Positions 22,874 to 32,480 of a DNA stretch of 64,000 nucleotides are shown piece by piece. The notes under the pieces were generated by a model. That model was not told the origin of the DNA and ran no database searches. It worked only from the letters and a program-made list of their open reading frames with translations. This stretch comes from Terfezia claveryi (Eukaryota > Ascomycota > Pezizomycetes > Pezizales > Pezizaceae): NCBI GenBank assembly GCA_015179025.1, contig WHUX01000149.1, positions 62,001 through 126,000 on the forward strand, written 5' to 3'. Numbering within the stretch: the first letter of the stretch is position 1; every line of letters begins with the position of its first letter. Made by a program: the position numbers and the translations under genes.

Positions 22874-23765
22874 TCAATTATGCCGTAACATATCAATAGC
22901 ACGCCAAACCCAATTCCAATCCAAGTGCGCGATTGTCCATTCATTCCAAAATGGATCTACAATGTCATTGTGGACATCATCTGAGTCCTCTGAGCTGTAT
23001 AGTAAGAGCTCACTTCTAGGCTTAAAGCATCCATCTGGTTCTGATATATTGTTGGGGATATTAGTCAAATCTAGTTAGAGTATACTAGATCTCAATGGCC
23101 AATCGGGGCTGTCTGTGAGTTGCAAAATCTCGAGAGGTCTAGACATAATTATCCTGCTACGCTATCTATGTGCAAGGATTAGTAAAATACCTTCTTGAAG
23201 GCCAAAGCCAGACCTCTTGCCCACAACATAATACTGTTATCCTACGTAGAGGATGCCATTGTACTGGTATATAGACAGGATGCTGAATGATTCTGCTGTC
23301 AGGGATCCGGTAGGTCTAGGAGAGTATCTACAATAGGTATGTTAGCACTCCAATGTTTTAACACAATAATTAACTTACCAATGGGTATTGATAATCTTCA
23401 CATAAACCCTATACCTCTCCCTCGCCAGTCAGATAATGGTGGAAAAGAGTAATTCACAACAAATTATACATAGTATAGTCATCTAGGTAAAAGGGATCCC
23501 AAGTCGTCTTTAGACTCATGTGGATACCAAAGGGGAGTAGTAAATCATACCGATCAATCCAAATCCTCTCTAGAAGCCCCATGGCTACTACTTGGGATAC
23601 AATCTTGTTGGGGTCAAATTGGTCCATAACTAACTGTCTAAACTATTGTGTTACTATTTCCATTCTACGTAGACTAAGGAACCGTTGTAGCTCAGCAGTG
23701 TCTCTCCAGTGCTCCTGGAACTCTTTAAAACTGAGTTCATCTTCTAGATTGTAGTATACTGCCAT
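22874..23765 (-). pseudogene. hAT cargo gene 1, unknown protein
   Basis: ATG at 23765. The first part is open for ~40 codons (MAVYYNLEDELSFKEFQEHW..), then a TAG and a further ~65 readable codons (..QVVAMGLLERIWIDRYDLLLPF..). A GTAAGT..TTGTAG segment with CTAAC near 23350 looks like an intron. The 3' part ends with an acidic stretch (LLYSSEDSDDVHNDIVDPFW) and a Trp-rich tail. No family is recognised. It is transcribed away from the H3-like gene, in tandem with the transposase. Stops fit RIP-like decay of a once-functional gene. Confidence 0.45.
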
Positions 23766-24077
23766 ATTTGTGTAGTAGTCTGGTTGGCACAACGCCCGTT
23801 GTGAAGCTAATATAGTTGGTGAGAATTACAAGCCCAATGAACTATATATAAGCAAAACTCCAGATGACAGTTCTAAAAAGAATCCCTAAATGGCAATGTC
23901 CTCTTTTAGTAGGTTGTCTAGTTACGTCTGATTCTGCCTTAGAATTAGTAGATAAAAGTAGACTACTGTACTCCGCAGGCAATACTAATTGTATTCAAAG
24001 GACCTGGCTCACATTAGTCGCAGGAAAGACCTACGTGACTTACCTGGGACATGGCAAAAGATCCATAACAACATATC

Positions 24078-24165
24078 TGTGACAAGACATCCATGACAAA
24101 ATAAACCATCTGTGACAACATAAAATATCTGTGACAAGAAAAAATATCTATGACCACATAAGTTT
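24078..24165. repeat. CTGTGACAA tandem array (complement of GTCACGGA family)
   Basis: Four to five units of ATCTGTGACAACATAAA. It lies upstream of cargo gene 1. Orientation is opposite to the other arrays. Confidence 0.7.
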
Positions 24166-25299
24166 AGTATAAGCTACCCCGCCCAAATGGAACTACCATC
24201 CTGATCCACTTCAGCCTGGTGTCGAACCGCCACCTTCGTCCATAATAGTACCGCATCTACGAAAGCGATGGATCGATGGCATAATCTACAGTAATTGACC
24301 GGTCAATGGGATGGACTGGTTATTGTCAACCTATGTAGTTGAGGTCAAGATGCGCACTGATACACTTTATTATATACTATAAGAGTTAGTTTAGCCAGTA
24401 GAAGGTAGGCTAGGTGAAGCATTCTATCTGTCTCATGTGATAATGGTCAATGCATCTTCTCAAAAGCATTATTAATCCTAATATAGTCAAGTCATTCATA
24501 TCTCATCGACCTATCAATTGCTCTACTAGCAATAATATCATTTATCACTTGCAGAGGTATAGGTAGTCTGCTTGCATGAGCCTCCTTGTAAGGTACAATG
24601 GGTCAAGGGGTCCGGGTTAAGCCAAGCCAGTTCCAAAACAGGTAACACATACTTAGGGATGTCTTAGGTAGTAACCAGAGATGTTTTGGAGCAGTAGCTT
24701 AGGCTAGGGTCTGCTGGGGCCAGATAAATTCCGTGTGTCCTCACCTTCTACCACTCGATTAACTTCCGTCCTCTATTATCTGCATTTCCCTAGCTTTTTG
24801 TTATTCTGCATCAAGCCACCTCTTATCCTTTATTACTATACTACAAGAAAGTATGCCAGCTAATTCGACTATCAGGTAAAGAGGTGAAATCCCAGGGTCA
24901 AGGTATGACTTCTATACTTTTTTGCTTGCCATATATAATATTGCGTACATGTCTCGTGTTATTTGAGTAAGTGCGATATCCATGTAGGCTTGTCCCATTT
25001 TGCACAGTTCTACTGAACAGATAATGATAATCGTTATTTTTCTGTTACCTTGAGCAGGTCATGTTTGAAGCGCATAGAAAACACATGTGCCGCAAGGTCA
25101 TATGGTTTCTCCTGCTAGAAACTAATCTGCGGTAAAGAACAGGAAAAGGACATATAGCGGTATTGTGTGGTAACTCCCACTTAATTTGATATGGCATTAC
25201 CGGCTTGCAGCTAATTCCTTTTCACCCAAACTTCTAGTGATTATCAAACTTGATACCAAGTGTGAAATCAGTCATGTTGTCCAATTGTAGAGGTGCCAG
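24166..25299. other. hAT interior without a supported gene
   Basis: A short minus-strand readable stretch at 24180-24290 (..FVDAVLLWTKVAVRHQAEVD..) may be part of an upstream exon of cargo gene 1. The rest is broken in all frames. No domain recognised. Confidence 0.35.
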
Positions 25300-26100
25300 C
25301 CACCCCTAGTGAAGCTGAAACTGAACGAGATAATGAAGGGGGTTTTGCAGGAACTAGTAGTGGAGATACAGGAGGACAATCCTGAGCTAGAGGTTGAAAA
25401 CAAAGAGAATGAGAAGCCTCTCTATATTAGTCCAAGTCTCAGGCAATCCCAATACTCGCCATTTGAACATTCCCAACCTGAACAACCTTCCCCATTATTT
25501 GACCCCCCCCATTATTAACCCAAGAAGGGCAAGATGGGCTCAAGAGCGGTTATCCTAGTGATGCCATGTTCACAAACAAAAGTGATGGCAAAGGCAGCAG
25601 GAAGCAGGAGCCATGGAGAAGGTCGCTGTAGGGGGAAGTCTTACTATTAACATTGGGCCAGGCTCTTCTGATTTTTATTTTGGCCCGATATTGTTCCATA
25701 TTAACCAAAATTAAACTACCAATATATTCATGCATAGACTTGACTACAGGTAAAATCCACAATGATGGGTGCACGCATTGTGGTGATGCTAGTCACATGC
25801 CTGTGTTCAGTTAATGGCATCCAGGTTTGCTTGTAAACAAAGAATGAATTCCTTTATTTGTACGAACAGAGGTTTTTGATAGTCATCTTCCATTTATCTA
25901 CAAATTCCAAGGAATCGTCAGCACTTTAATGGTGATTTCTCTCTATATAATCTGCAGTGAAGATAACGAAGGGGTATGTATTCTAAAGCCATGTCACAGA
26001 GGCCGTCATGGAGGATATCATGGAGGCCGTCACGGAGGATGTTACAGAGGCTATGAAGGAGGTTCTGTCCAGAAATTTGAAGTCGAATCATAGTTAGCTT
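25300..26100 (+). pseudogene. hAT cargo gene 2, unknown protein
   Basis: An open stretch at 25309-25518 encodes an acidic, Pro/Ser-rich segment (..VVEIQEDNPELEVENKENEKP..). After it, readable blocks in shifted frames include GCTHCGDASHMP with a CxxC pair near 25770. Frame breaks and stops prevent a reliable model. No family recognised. It is bounded on the right by the GTCACGGA array at 25990-26060. Confidence 0.3.
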
Positions 26101-26230
26101 ATTCACTGACTATCATTTATCTCAATCACAGACATTCCCGTCTAAATAACTAGCAGAACCAAGATGTATGTTTTGCAAAATCGTGTCAGGAGGTTGTCAT
26201 AGAGGTGTCACGGAGGTCGTGTCAAGGGAA
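25990..26230. repeat. GTCACGGAGGCC tandem arrays
   Basis: GTCACAGAGGCC, GTCATGGAGGAT and GTCACGGAGGAT units at 25992-26062 and again GTCATAGAGGT/GTCACGGAGGTC at 26197-26222. They lie in the gap between cargo genes 2 and 3. Confidence 0.7.
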
Positions 26231-26287
26231 CGAGGTTGAGCCCAAAGTGGAAAGACTACTGATGAAGTTTGTATTTAAGTATTCGCA

Positions 26288-27220
26288 ATGCTAAACTGTC
26301 TGAGAAGAAAAAGACAACTAGTAAAGCCCAACCAGCCCGGCACCAGAACTCCCATGCAGAAAAAAAGAAAGACAACCCTAGGAGCGCCAGCCAGCCTGAT
26401 CCGAAGACGCACAACTCGTACAGAGCATGTTCCTAAAAAAAGGAAGATAAGAGTAGAATTAGCTCACCCAATTGAGGATGTTCCAAGAAGAAGGACAAGA
26501 GCCGAACTAGCCCTCATCCTACCCCCAGTTGAGGATGTTCCAACAAGGAGAATGACAAGAGCCGAACTAGCCTTCTACTCACCCCAATTGCAGATGTTCC
26601 AACAAGAAGCACGCCAAGAGCCAAACTTGCGAGGATGTTACAAAGATCTTTATGCCAAATATGCTGACTTCCTATAGGGCCCTCGAGAGTTTAATCCAAC
26701 ACAGAATTTAGTGGGGGGAGGAAGGTATGGGGCACCTCCACTAATCCCTATACGAAAAAAATTCGAGAAACATACAAGAAACTACTTGAACCTCCACTGT
26801 GTGGGAAGCGGGCCAAGGACTGGAAAAGGCAAAAGGTAAACAGGGTGCTCAAAGCAGGAATTAAGGAGGCTGAACATGCCACTACTACTGGAAGGGCAAT
26901 AGGCACCCGAAGAGTCTCGTTAACCGATATAGAATAGGCAACTTTGAACGACTGGTTCAAAGGACTTGTGACCTGATGTTTATTCACAAAAAGGCATATA
27001 TTTTGTACCAGTGGCATCAGCTATCTGACGAGCAGAAGCGAGTCTATTTAGATTACAGGAGCAAGAAGAGCTCTCCGAATTCAAAATTCCAATGCTGAGT
27101 TGGAAGCAATAGGGGTAAAGCCAGTGCAGTAATTGCAGTGTATTAGCATTGTGCTGATCAACTACCGAGCCTATGCTCGATTTGATGAGCCAACGAACAT
27201 GATACAGTTTGGGCACGGAC
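26288..27220 (+). pseudogene. hAT cargo gene 3, basic repeat protein
   Basis: 129 open codons (26288-26677) start MLNCLRRKRQLVKPN and contain three copies of a ~20-residue repeat (EDVPRRRTRAELALILPP / VEDVPTRRMTRAELAFYSPQ and a diverged third). After a TAG and a frame change, readable Lys/Arg-rich blocks follow (KRAKDWKRQKVNRVLKAGIK..). The protein is strongly basic and may bind nucleic acid, but no known domain is seen. It precedes the acidic cargo gene 4. Confidence 0.4.
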
Positions 27221-27404
27221 TAGTGATACAGGGCCTAACACACCACTAGCAATTGATAGCAGGATACAGACTATATAAGAGGAGTTGGCTGAGGGGGTGC
27301 TGACATTGCTTAAGTGATGAGGAATTGGGACGCATATTGAAGAGGTAGGTACTTCCTCGTGCTTGATCTAAATCTGACAACTTTACTCACAAGTAGATAG
27401 GACT

Positions 27405-27851
27405 ATGATGACAAACCCAACAAGAAGATATGACGAAGATACAGGACTATAGGGCCGATGGGTAGCTTCAGAGGGTTCTTCAGAAGAAGAAGCTCAATCA
27501 ACTGAATCCGACTCCAGCAAATGGGGAAAGGCATTGTCAGTACCTAGCGGAGATAGCCTGCCAATTGCTTCCAATGACACAGAAGATGGGAACTATAGGG
27601 ATTCTATCGTGGAGAATGATTGCGAAGTAATGAACATGTATATCAGCGATTTTACATCAAGGTGCTGTGATGACAACAAGCGACAACAATATAGATAACA
27701 AAGGCGAGAAGCAAGTTACAGGTATGATGGGGGGAAAGATGAGCCAGCAGATGAGGATGAGGGTAAGTATGATATGAAGGTGACAATTACAGTAGGATGG
27801 GAAGAAGCAAACTAGGGAGGAGAATGGGAACTAATTTGGATTTCTTTTTAG
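27405..27851 (+). pseudogene. hAT cargo gene 4, short acidic protein
   Basis: ATG at 27405, 148 codons to TAG at 27849-27851, with three internal TAG/TAA codons consistent with lost Gln/Trp. The product is rich in Asp/Glu/Ser (SEGSSEEEAQSTESDSS, KDEPADEDEGKYD). No domain recognised. It ends at a GTCACAGA array (27855-27935) and is followed, on the same strand, by the H3-like gene. Acidic proteins are often histone chaperones, but that link is only an inference from context. Confidence 0.4.
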
Positions 27852-27854
27852 TGT

Positions 27855-27935
27855 TACAGATGGAAAACATATCACGGATAGAAAACTTGTCACAGATGGA
27901 AAACATGTCACAGATAGAGAACTTGTCAAGATGCC
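27855..27935. repeat. GTCACAGATGGAAAACAT tandem array
   Basis: Four ~18-bp units (TGTTACAGATGG, TATCACGGATAG, TGTCACAGATGG, TGTCACAGATAG) immediately after cargo gene 4 and before the H3-like gene. Confidence 0.75.
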
Positions 27936-28370
27936 GTGAATGGTCGTTGTTAACAATTTTCTGAGGTTTAATTGTATCTACTACTTTTATGTTTGATTGT
28001 GTATTTTATTGCTCTTTACTTGTATATTTGTTGGATGACTACAGCCTGAAGCAAGGGGTATTTCGATTTTTGTTGTTTTTGGATGTCTACGCGTATGCGA
28101 GAGATATTTTCTTTATGTATTTTTTTGATTAACTGAGTACACTAGAGGGTATTTGTTTAGAATTATGTATATCTCTACGGAGTATTTTCCTTGTGTGTTT
28201 TTTTTGATATAAACAGGCTAATGTGGCATAACACTAAGGTAACGTTTTTTTGTTACTCCCTTTGTTATGAGTGAGCTAACAGATGGGATGCAGATAAACA
28301 ATGAATTATACTTTGTTGTAGAGCTCAATGCTTGAGATCAGTCTATTTTTCGTCTACTTGTGCCTTGAGA

Positions 28371-28383
28371 ACATATATATAAA
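28371..28383 (+). promoter_or_regulatory. TATA-like box upstream of the H3-like gene
   Basis: ACATATATATAAAG lies about 125 bp upstream of the proposed ATG at 28507, followed by a C/T-containing leader. It is the only such box in this gap (27936-28506), which otherwise holds no gene. Confidence 0.4.
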
Positions 28384-28506
28384 GCAAACTTACTGTCCCA
28401 AACCTCAGATCCTTGATTTGCAACCTTCAGTCAGTTGGATATTACACTTACTCTTTTGTACCCCCGAATACACAGATATAATGGCTGGAAAAACAACGAG
28501 CTAGGA

Positions 28507-28927
28507 ATGTCAAGACATAGTACCCCTGCGAGAGTACCTACAGTGGTCCCAAAAAAGAGAGGGTACTCCCCAAAAAGAAAAGGTACTCCCCAAAAAGAAA
28601 AGGGTAGTCCCACGAAAGAGAAGGGTGATCGGTAACAACTCCCCCAGTTCAATTTGAACTTGGAATGCTAAGTTTGCTGTCAGTGGCAATTATTAGACAA
28701 ATTCGAGACAACAGGCCAGCAGTCAATTAATATTCCGAAGACTGCGTTCTGACGTTATGTGAGAGATGTACAAGATGTTAACACTAATACAACAGTTATC
28801 CTACATACTCGGTGGGGACAAATGTGGAGAGAATTGGATCATAGCAACAAATGCCCTCCAAGAGGCTACGGAGGCATACCTCCATGAATTTTTGACAAGT
28901 AATAAAGCATATATCGTGAGAAGGTAG
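28507..28927 (+). pseudogene. Histone H3-like protein carried by the hAT element
   Basis: Exon 1 28507-28631 encodes a basic tail (MSRHSTPARVPTVVPKKRGY, then SPKR, TPQK, SPTK repeats). A GTAACA..GCTAAG..TGTCAG intron (28632-28683, 52 bp) joins in frame to exon 2, 28684-28924; total 122 codons, close to H3 (~136). Exon 2 reads RQQASSQLIFRRL, matching the H3 alpha-N helix (RYQKSTELLIRKL), and later IIATNALQEATEAYL, matching the alpha-2 helix (ALQEASEAYL), then FLTSNKAYIVRR. Two in-frame stops (TAG ~28694, TGA ~28760) fit C-to-T damage. The alpha-1/loop-1 region is very divergent. It could be a CENP-A-like or new H3 variant. The C-terminal end beyond TAG at 28925 is unresolved. Confidence 0.6.
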
Positions 28928-29680
28928 GGTGAGACTAACCAGGTGTATGAAATAGCAACAACCTGTATGCAACAAGAGCGGAGACCGAAACCCACCATGC
29001 CAAACAATTCTAGAAGGGATTGTGTTGTGGTGTCAGGTGGAAGCCAATCGCTATCTGGAGTAATGTGACCTACCGCCCCACACCCAAGCACCACTAGTAC
29101 TACTATCGCCCTCATCATCCTCCTCATCATCCCCTCATCATCCTCCTCATCATCACTGTTTACCATCATCACCCTCATCATCATCATCATCAGAATCATC
29201 GTCTTCACCATCACATCAGTTTCCCGTCGACTAGATCACAGCATCAGTTGGTGCCCGCCATCTCCTGCAACTCCTCCTTCGCTGGCATCAGTTGTGCCCG
29301 CAATCTCCTACAACACCTCCTTCACCGATACACCTGTACCACTTGCACCTCCGGCATGACCTACACTACTGGCATCACCTACATTGTTATCGCTTCTGAC
29401 GATGTATGGGAAGGAAGGAAGAGCCAGGAGTAGGGCATTTGACTTTTTCTATAGGGTTATTTTTTTGGTTGTGTTATGTATTTGGGATAGATATCTTGCG
29501 ATCAGCTCATTTTTTTTTTTTTTTTTTTTTTAGTTATATTAAGTTGTGATGGTAGGAAATGGAATGTTAGAAGAGCTCATAATCTGGGTGAAATATAATT
29601 TGCCAGAATAGACAATTCCTGACAACTTGAGGCAATTCCGTGACGACTATGGGACAGTGAGAAATGGCGACGATTCCATA
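28928..29680. other. Region after the H3-like gene, TCA/ATC microsatellite
   Basis: 29105-29205 is a degenerate CATCATCCT/CATCATCAT repeat; its minus-strand translation is an Asp/Met-rich run and not a gene. 29511-29531 is a poly-T run. A 61-codon open frame at 29248-29433 has no recognisable domain. Confidence 0.5.
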
Positions 29681-29975
29681 ACCATAGATCCGTCCTCCTG
29701 TCAGATCCTCCTCCTATCAGGATCCGTCCTCTTTACGGATGTCCCATATATGGATTGCCCGCCTGTACGGATTCCTCCTCCTGTCATGGACTTGAACTTT
29801 TCTTTCCGCTCAATCCTTACCACCATTTCTCAACTGATTCTACTAGTGGCTAACCTTCCATCCATTCCCTGTTTCTCCTGTATAATCTTACCCTGCCTTG
29901 CATGCTAATGTGAATTACATTCATTGATACTCATTAATTTCTGCATACTCTATTCTCATAAAACGAATCGCTTTA
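29680..29975. repeat. Right subterminal repeat of the large hAT
   Basis: Direct repeat of 18930-19200, starting with CCGTCCTCCTGTCA units. The last ~160 bp of the element (30060-30224) are rich in ACTCGCCGAG/CTCGGCGAG motifs, as is the left end. Confidence 0.65.
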
Positions 29976-30798
29976 ATCCAAGCAATCCGTGGTGTGTTGA
30001 GTTAAATTTGAACCGAATTATATAAGAAACTGTCTCCAGTCGAGCAATATGCATCAGTAGATGACACTAAGGCTTGGCGAGTAGTCGATGGCTACTCGGC
30101 GCTGGCCTGAGTAATTCAGAGCAACATATAGCTGACTCGCCGAGTTGGAGGCTTTGGCAAAACTCGGCCGTTGGCATGAGTCTTGGTGAGGCGGTGCGGG
30201 AAAATCGCCTCGGTGCACACACTACTAATAGCATTAGTATTATATAGATGGGGTGCATTAAAGTTAGAGAAGAAGCTGCTAAGGCTCGGACAAAGCAAGA
30301 AGACATAATACAGAAGGTACTAAATGCAATTCAAGCTGGTAATATATTACTCCGAGATACTAAAAGTATATTCATGATACTATACTTAATACTATATGGA
30401 AGACAAAAAGGTGCAAAACCTTATTTTGTAGCTCACTTGGTTCAATAGCTATTGACACCTACAGATGAAAAGTCTGTAGTATAGTGGATACAGAATCTAG
30501 AGAATTATAGTTTTCTACCATGTATAGAGCATGTTAGACAAGTAGCAGAATTAATTATTAAAGCTACTATTAGAGAGAACTAGATTACATGGTTTTTAAA
30601 TCAATATTTGAAGCTAGCAATAAAATTAACTAGCCCTCTACAGTAAAGTTGAGTAGAGGCAGAGAATTTATACATTTTTCAAGATTACTTTACTAAGATT
30701 AAATGAATTATGGTATATAAAGGAATTAAGCAATAGAATATATATAATATAGATGAGAAAGGATTTTTGATAGAATTGGCAGAATAGTCTAAGATAAA

Positions 30799-31283
30799 TA
30801 TTACAACTATCCCTTCCCAGCCTAATCTAACCTAATTATTGTTTCTTCTAACATCACCTACAACTCAGGTAATAGCGTTATTATCTCGACTCCTAAGATT
30901 AGGAGTTTCAAGAACCTTATTCCTTCTGATAGCCTTGGCTAGGAAGGAAGCCTATATATATAGCTTGCTCCCTCCACTCTCTTGTTGGATCTCTATCTAA
31001 TGTCTTATATACCTAATATAGGACCTTACTTCTCTCAACTCTTATACACCTCTTTTGTGCACCTTATTATCTTATGAACAGCTCTGCAGTACAGCTGCCT
31101 CTCTCTGATATATACAGCAACTACTTCTGCATATCTCTTGTCCTTACTTCTTGCCTCCTGCCCTTGCCCTGTTCCAGCCTTCCCCTAATTATATATGTAG
31201 CACTCCTACATATGTCTTACCTTATTCCTGTCCTCACTTCGGCATACCTCTTAGTCACCATATTCTCTAAAGCCCTTATTACA
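30799..31283 (+). repeat. 5' LTR of Gypsy copy 2
   Basis: Aligns with the copy 1 LTR over its length with small deletions (485 against ~555 bp). The TATA stretch CCTATATATATAGC is at 30949-30962. Ends ..CTTATTACA before CTACGTTGGATC, the same internal start as copy 1. Confidence 0.88.
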
Positions 31284-31319
31284 CTACGTTGGATCTTACA
31301 GACTAACTGGTATGCAGTC

Positions 31320-32480
31320 ATGTCAGAAGTAGCTCTCCCACCATAGGCTATTAGGATCCAGACCTAGAGAAGCTCCCCTATACCTTCAAGCCCAAACAAA
31401 TTAAATACCTATTATTAAGAGGTCATTGATATCTTTGAGGCCATAGATGCTATCAGAGCCAAACTTGGTAATAGCTTGGCTATGGCTGAATGAAAACTGA
31501 GATCTGCTAATGAAGAAATTACAGTACTCAAAATGACCTCAACAATGCTAGCATTGCTTTGGCCAACGAGCACTACAATCTAGACTCTCAACCACACTAT
31601 GGCTACTATATTAGCAATCTCACCTTCAATACCAACTGCCAAGACTAAAAGTATTCCAACTCCCCTTAAGTTCAATAAGGATAGAGCTCACCTCTAAGCC
31701 TGAAAGAACTCAATAAACTTCTAACTCAATGAGGACTCAGCCAGATTCCTATCCAAACAATACCAATTGGCTTATGTCTTTGCCTTGCTAGAGGGTAAAG
31801 TAGTAAATCAAATCCAGCCATATGTCCTTGAGACTAGAATTAAGCTGGATGGTATCCCAACACTCTTCGCTATCCTGCATAAGGCTTTTAGGGACCCTGA
31901 TGCCAGAGGTACTGTAGCCAAGCCTTTTGAGTACTGAAATAATGCAATTCGGATCTGTCCATATATATAGTAAAGTTTTTCAAGCTGGCAGCAGAAGTAT
32001 TGTAGAATGACTAGTTAAAGCTTGAGCAGTTCTAGGAGGAACTAAATGATGAGCTTCAGTAAGGCATGGTCACCCTCCCAAAGACTAAAAGTCTCGACGA
32101 ATTTATCGACTAGGCATCTAGATTAGAGCAATCAATAGCTAGGTTATATTACCATCTGATCATTCAACTAACTACCTGCCTAGCATAACAACTGAACAAG
32201 CCAGCCCAATCCCCTACAACCAATAAGCTAGTATACCCTTCACTAGTGCCAGGAGGTCCTACACCTATGGATTTATCCTTTGGAAGGCCTCGGTTGACCT
32301 AAGAGGAAAGGGACAGGTATAGGGATAAAGAATTGTATATTATATATAGGAAGGGAGATTATTTTATTATAGTCTATCTCCTTCAGAAAGCTCCTTCTCT
32401 GGCCGTCCATGTAATCGATATCCTAATACTTAGGATCGAGGAGGTTAATGAGTCAGGAAAAGCCCTGTCCCTTGCTTAGT
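31320..32480 (+). pseudogene. Gypsy copy 2 Gag
   Basis: Begins MSEVALPP.. (31320) and is broken by many stops. The core LAYVFALLEGKVVNQIQPYVLET (31760-31840) matches copy 1. The early TGA after ..LAMAE (~31490) is at the same codon as in copy 1. Towards the 3' end the zinc-knuckle region is scarcely readable. Confidence 0.75.

Larger units (their letters stand above)
18688..30224. mobile_element. 11.5 kb hAT element with cargo genes
   Basis: Termini are TAGTGTGTGCATCG (left) and, in complement, TAGTGTGTGCACCG (right). A perfect 8-bp duplication CTAATAGC flanks it (18680-18687, 30225-30232), the hAT hallmark. It sits in the 5' leader of the pogo element. A hAT transposase lies on the minus strand at 19726-22545. 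At least four further coding units follow: 22874-23765 (-), ~25300-26100 (+), 26288-27220 (+), 27405-27851 (+) and the H3-like gene 28507-28927 (+). Most hAT elements are 2.5-5 kb, so this one is unusually large. Frames are broken by RIP-like stops. Confidence 0.85.

Noticed and set aside
29105..29205. Acidic protein tail on the minus strand
   Set aside because: The trinucleotide repeat alone gives the Asp run and no flanking coding evidence supports it.
28801..29214. 137-codon minus-strand frame with Met/Asp runs
   Set aside because: It overlaps the H3-like exon on the other strand and its start is a TCA/ATC microsatellite; no domain seen.
18885..29975. Subterminal direct repeats read as LTRs of a giant retroelement
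   Set aside because: They lack TG..CA ends, no pol domains lie between them, and the outer inverted termini with an 8-bp duplication and hAT transposase explain the unit.
18688..30224. Starship-type giant element
   Set aside because: No tyrosine-recombinase captain (DUF3435-like) gene is visible; the transposase, termini and 8-bp duplication are hAT-type.
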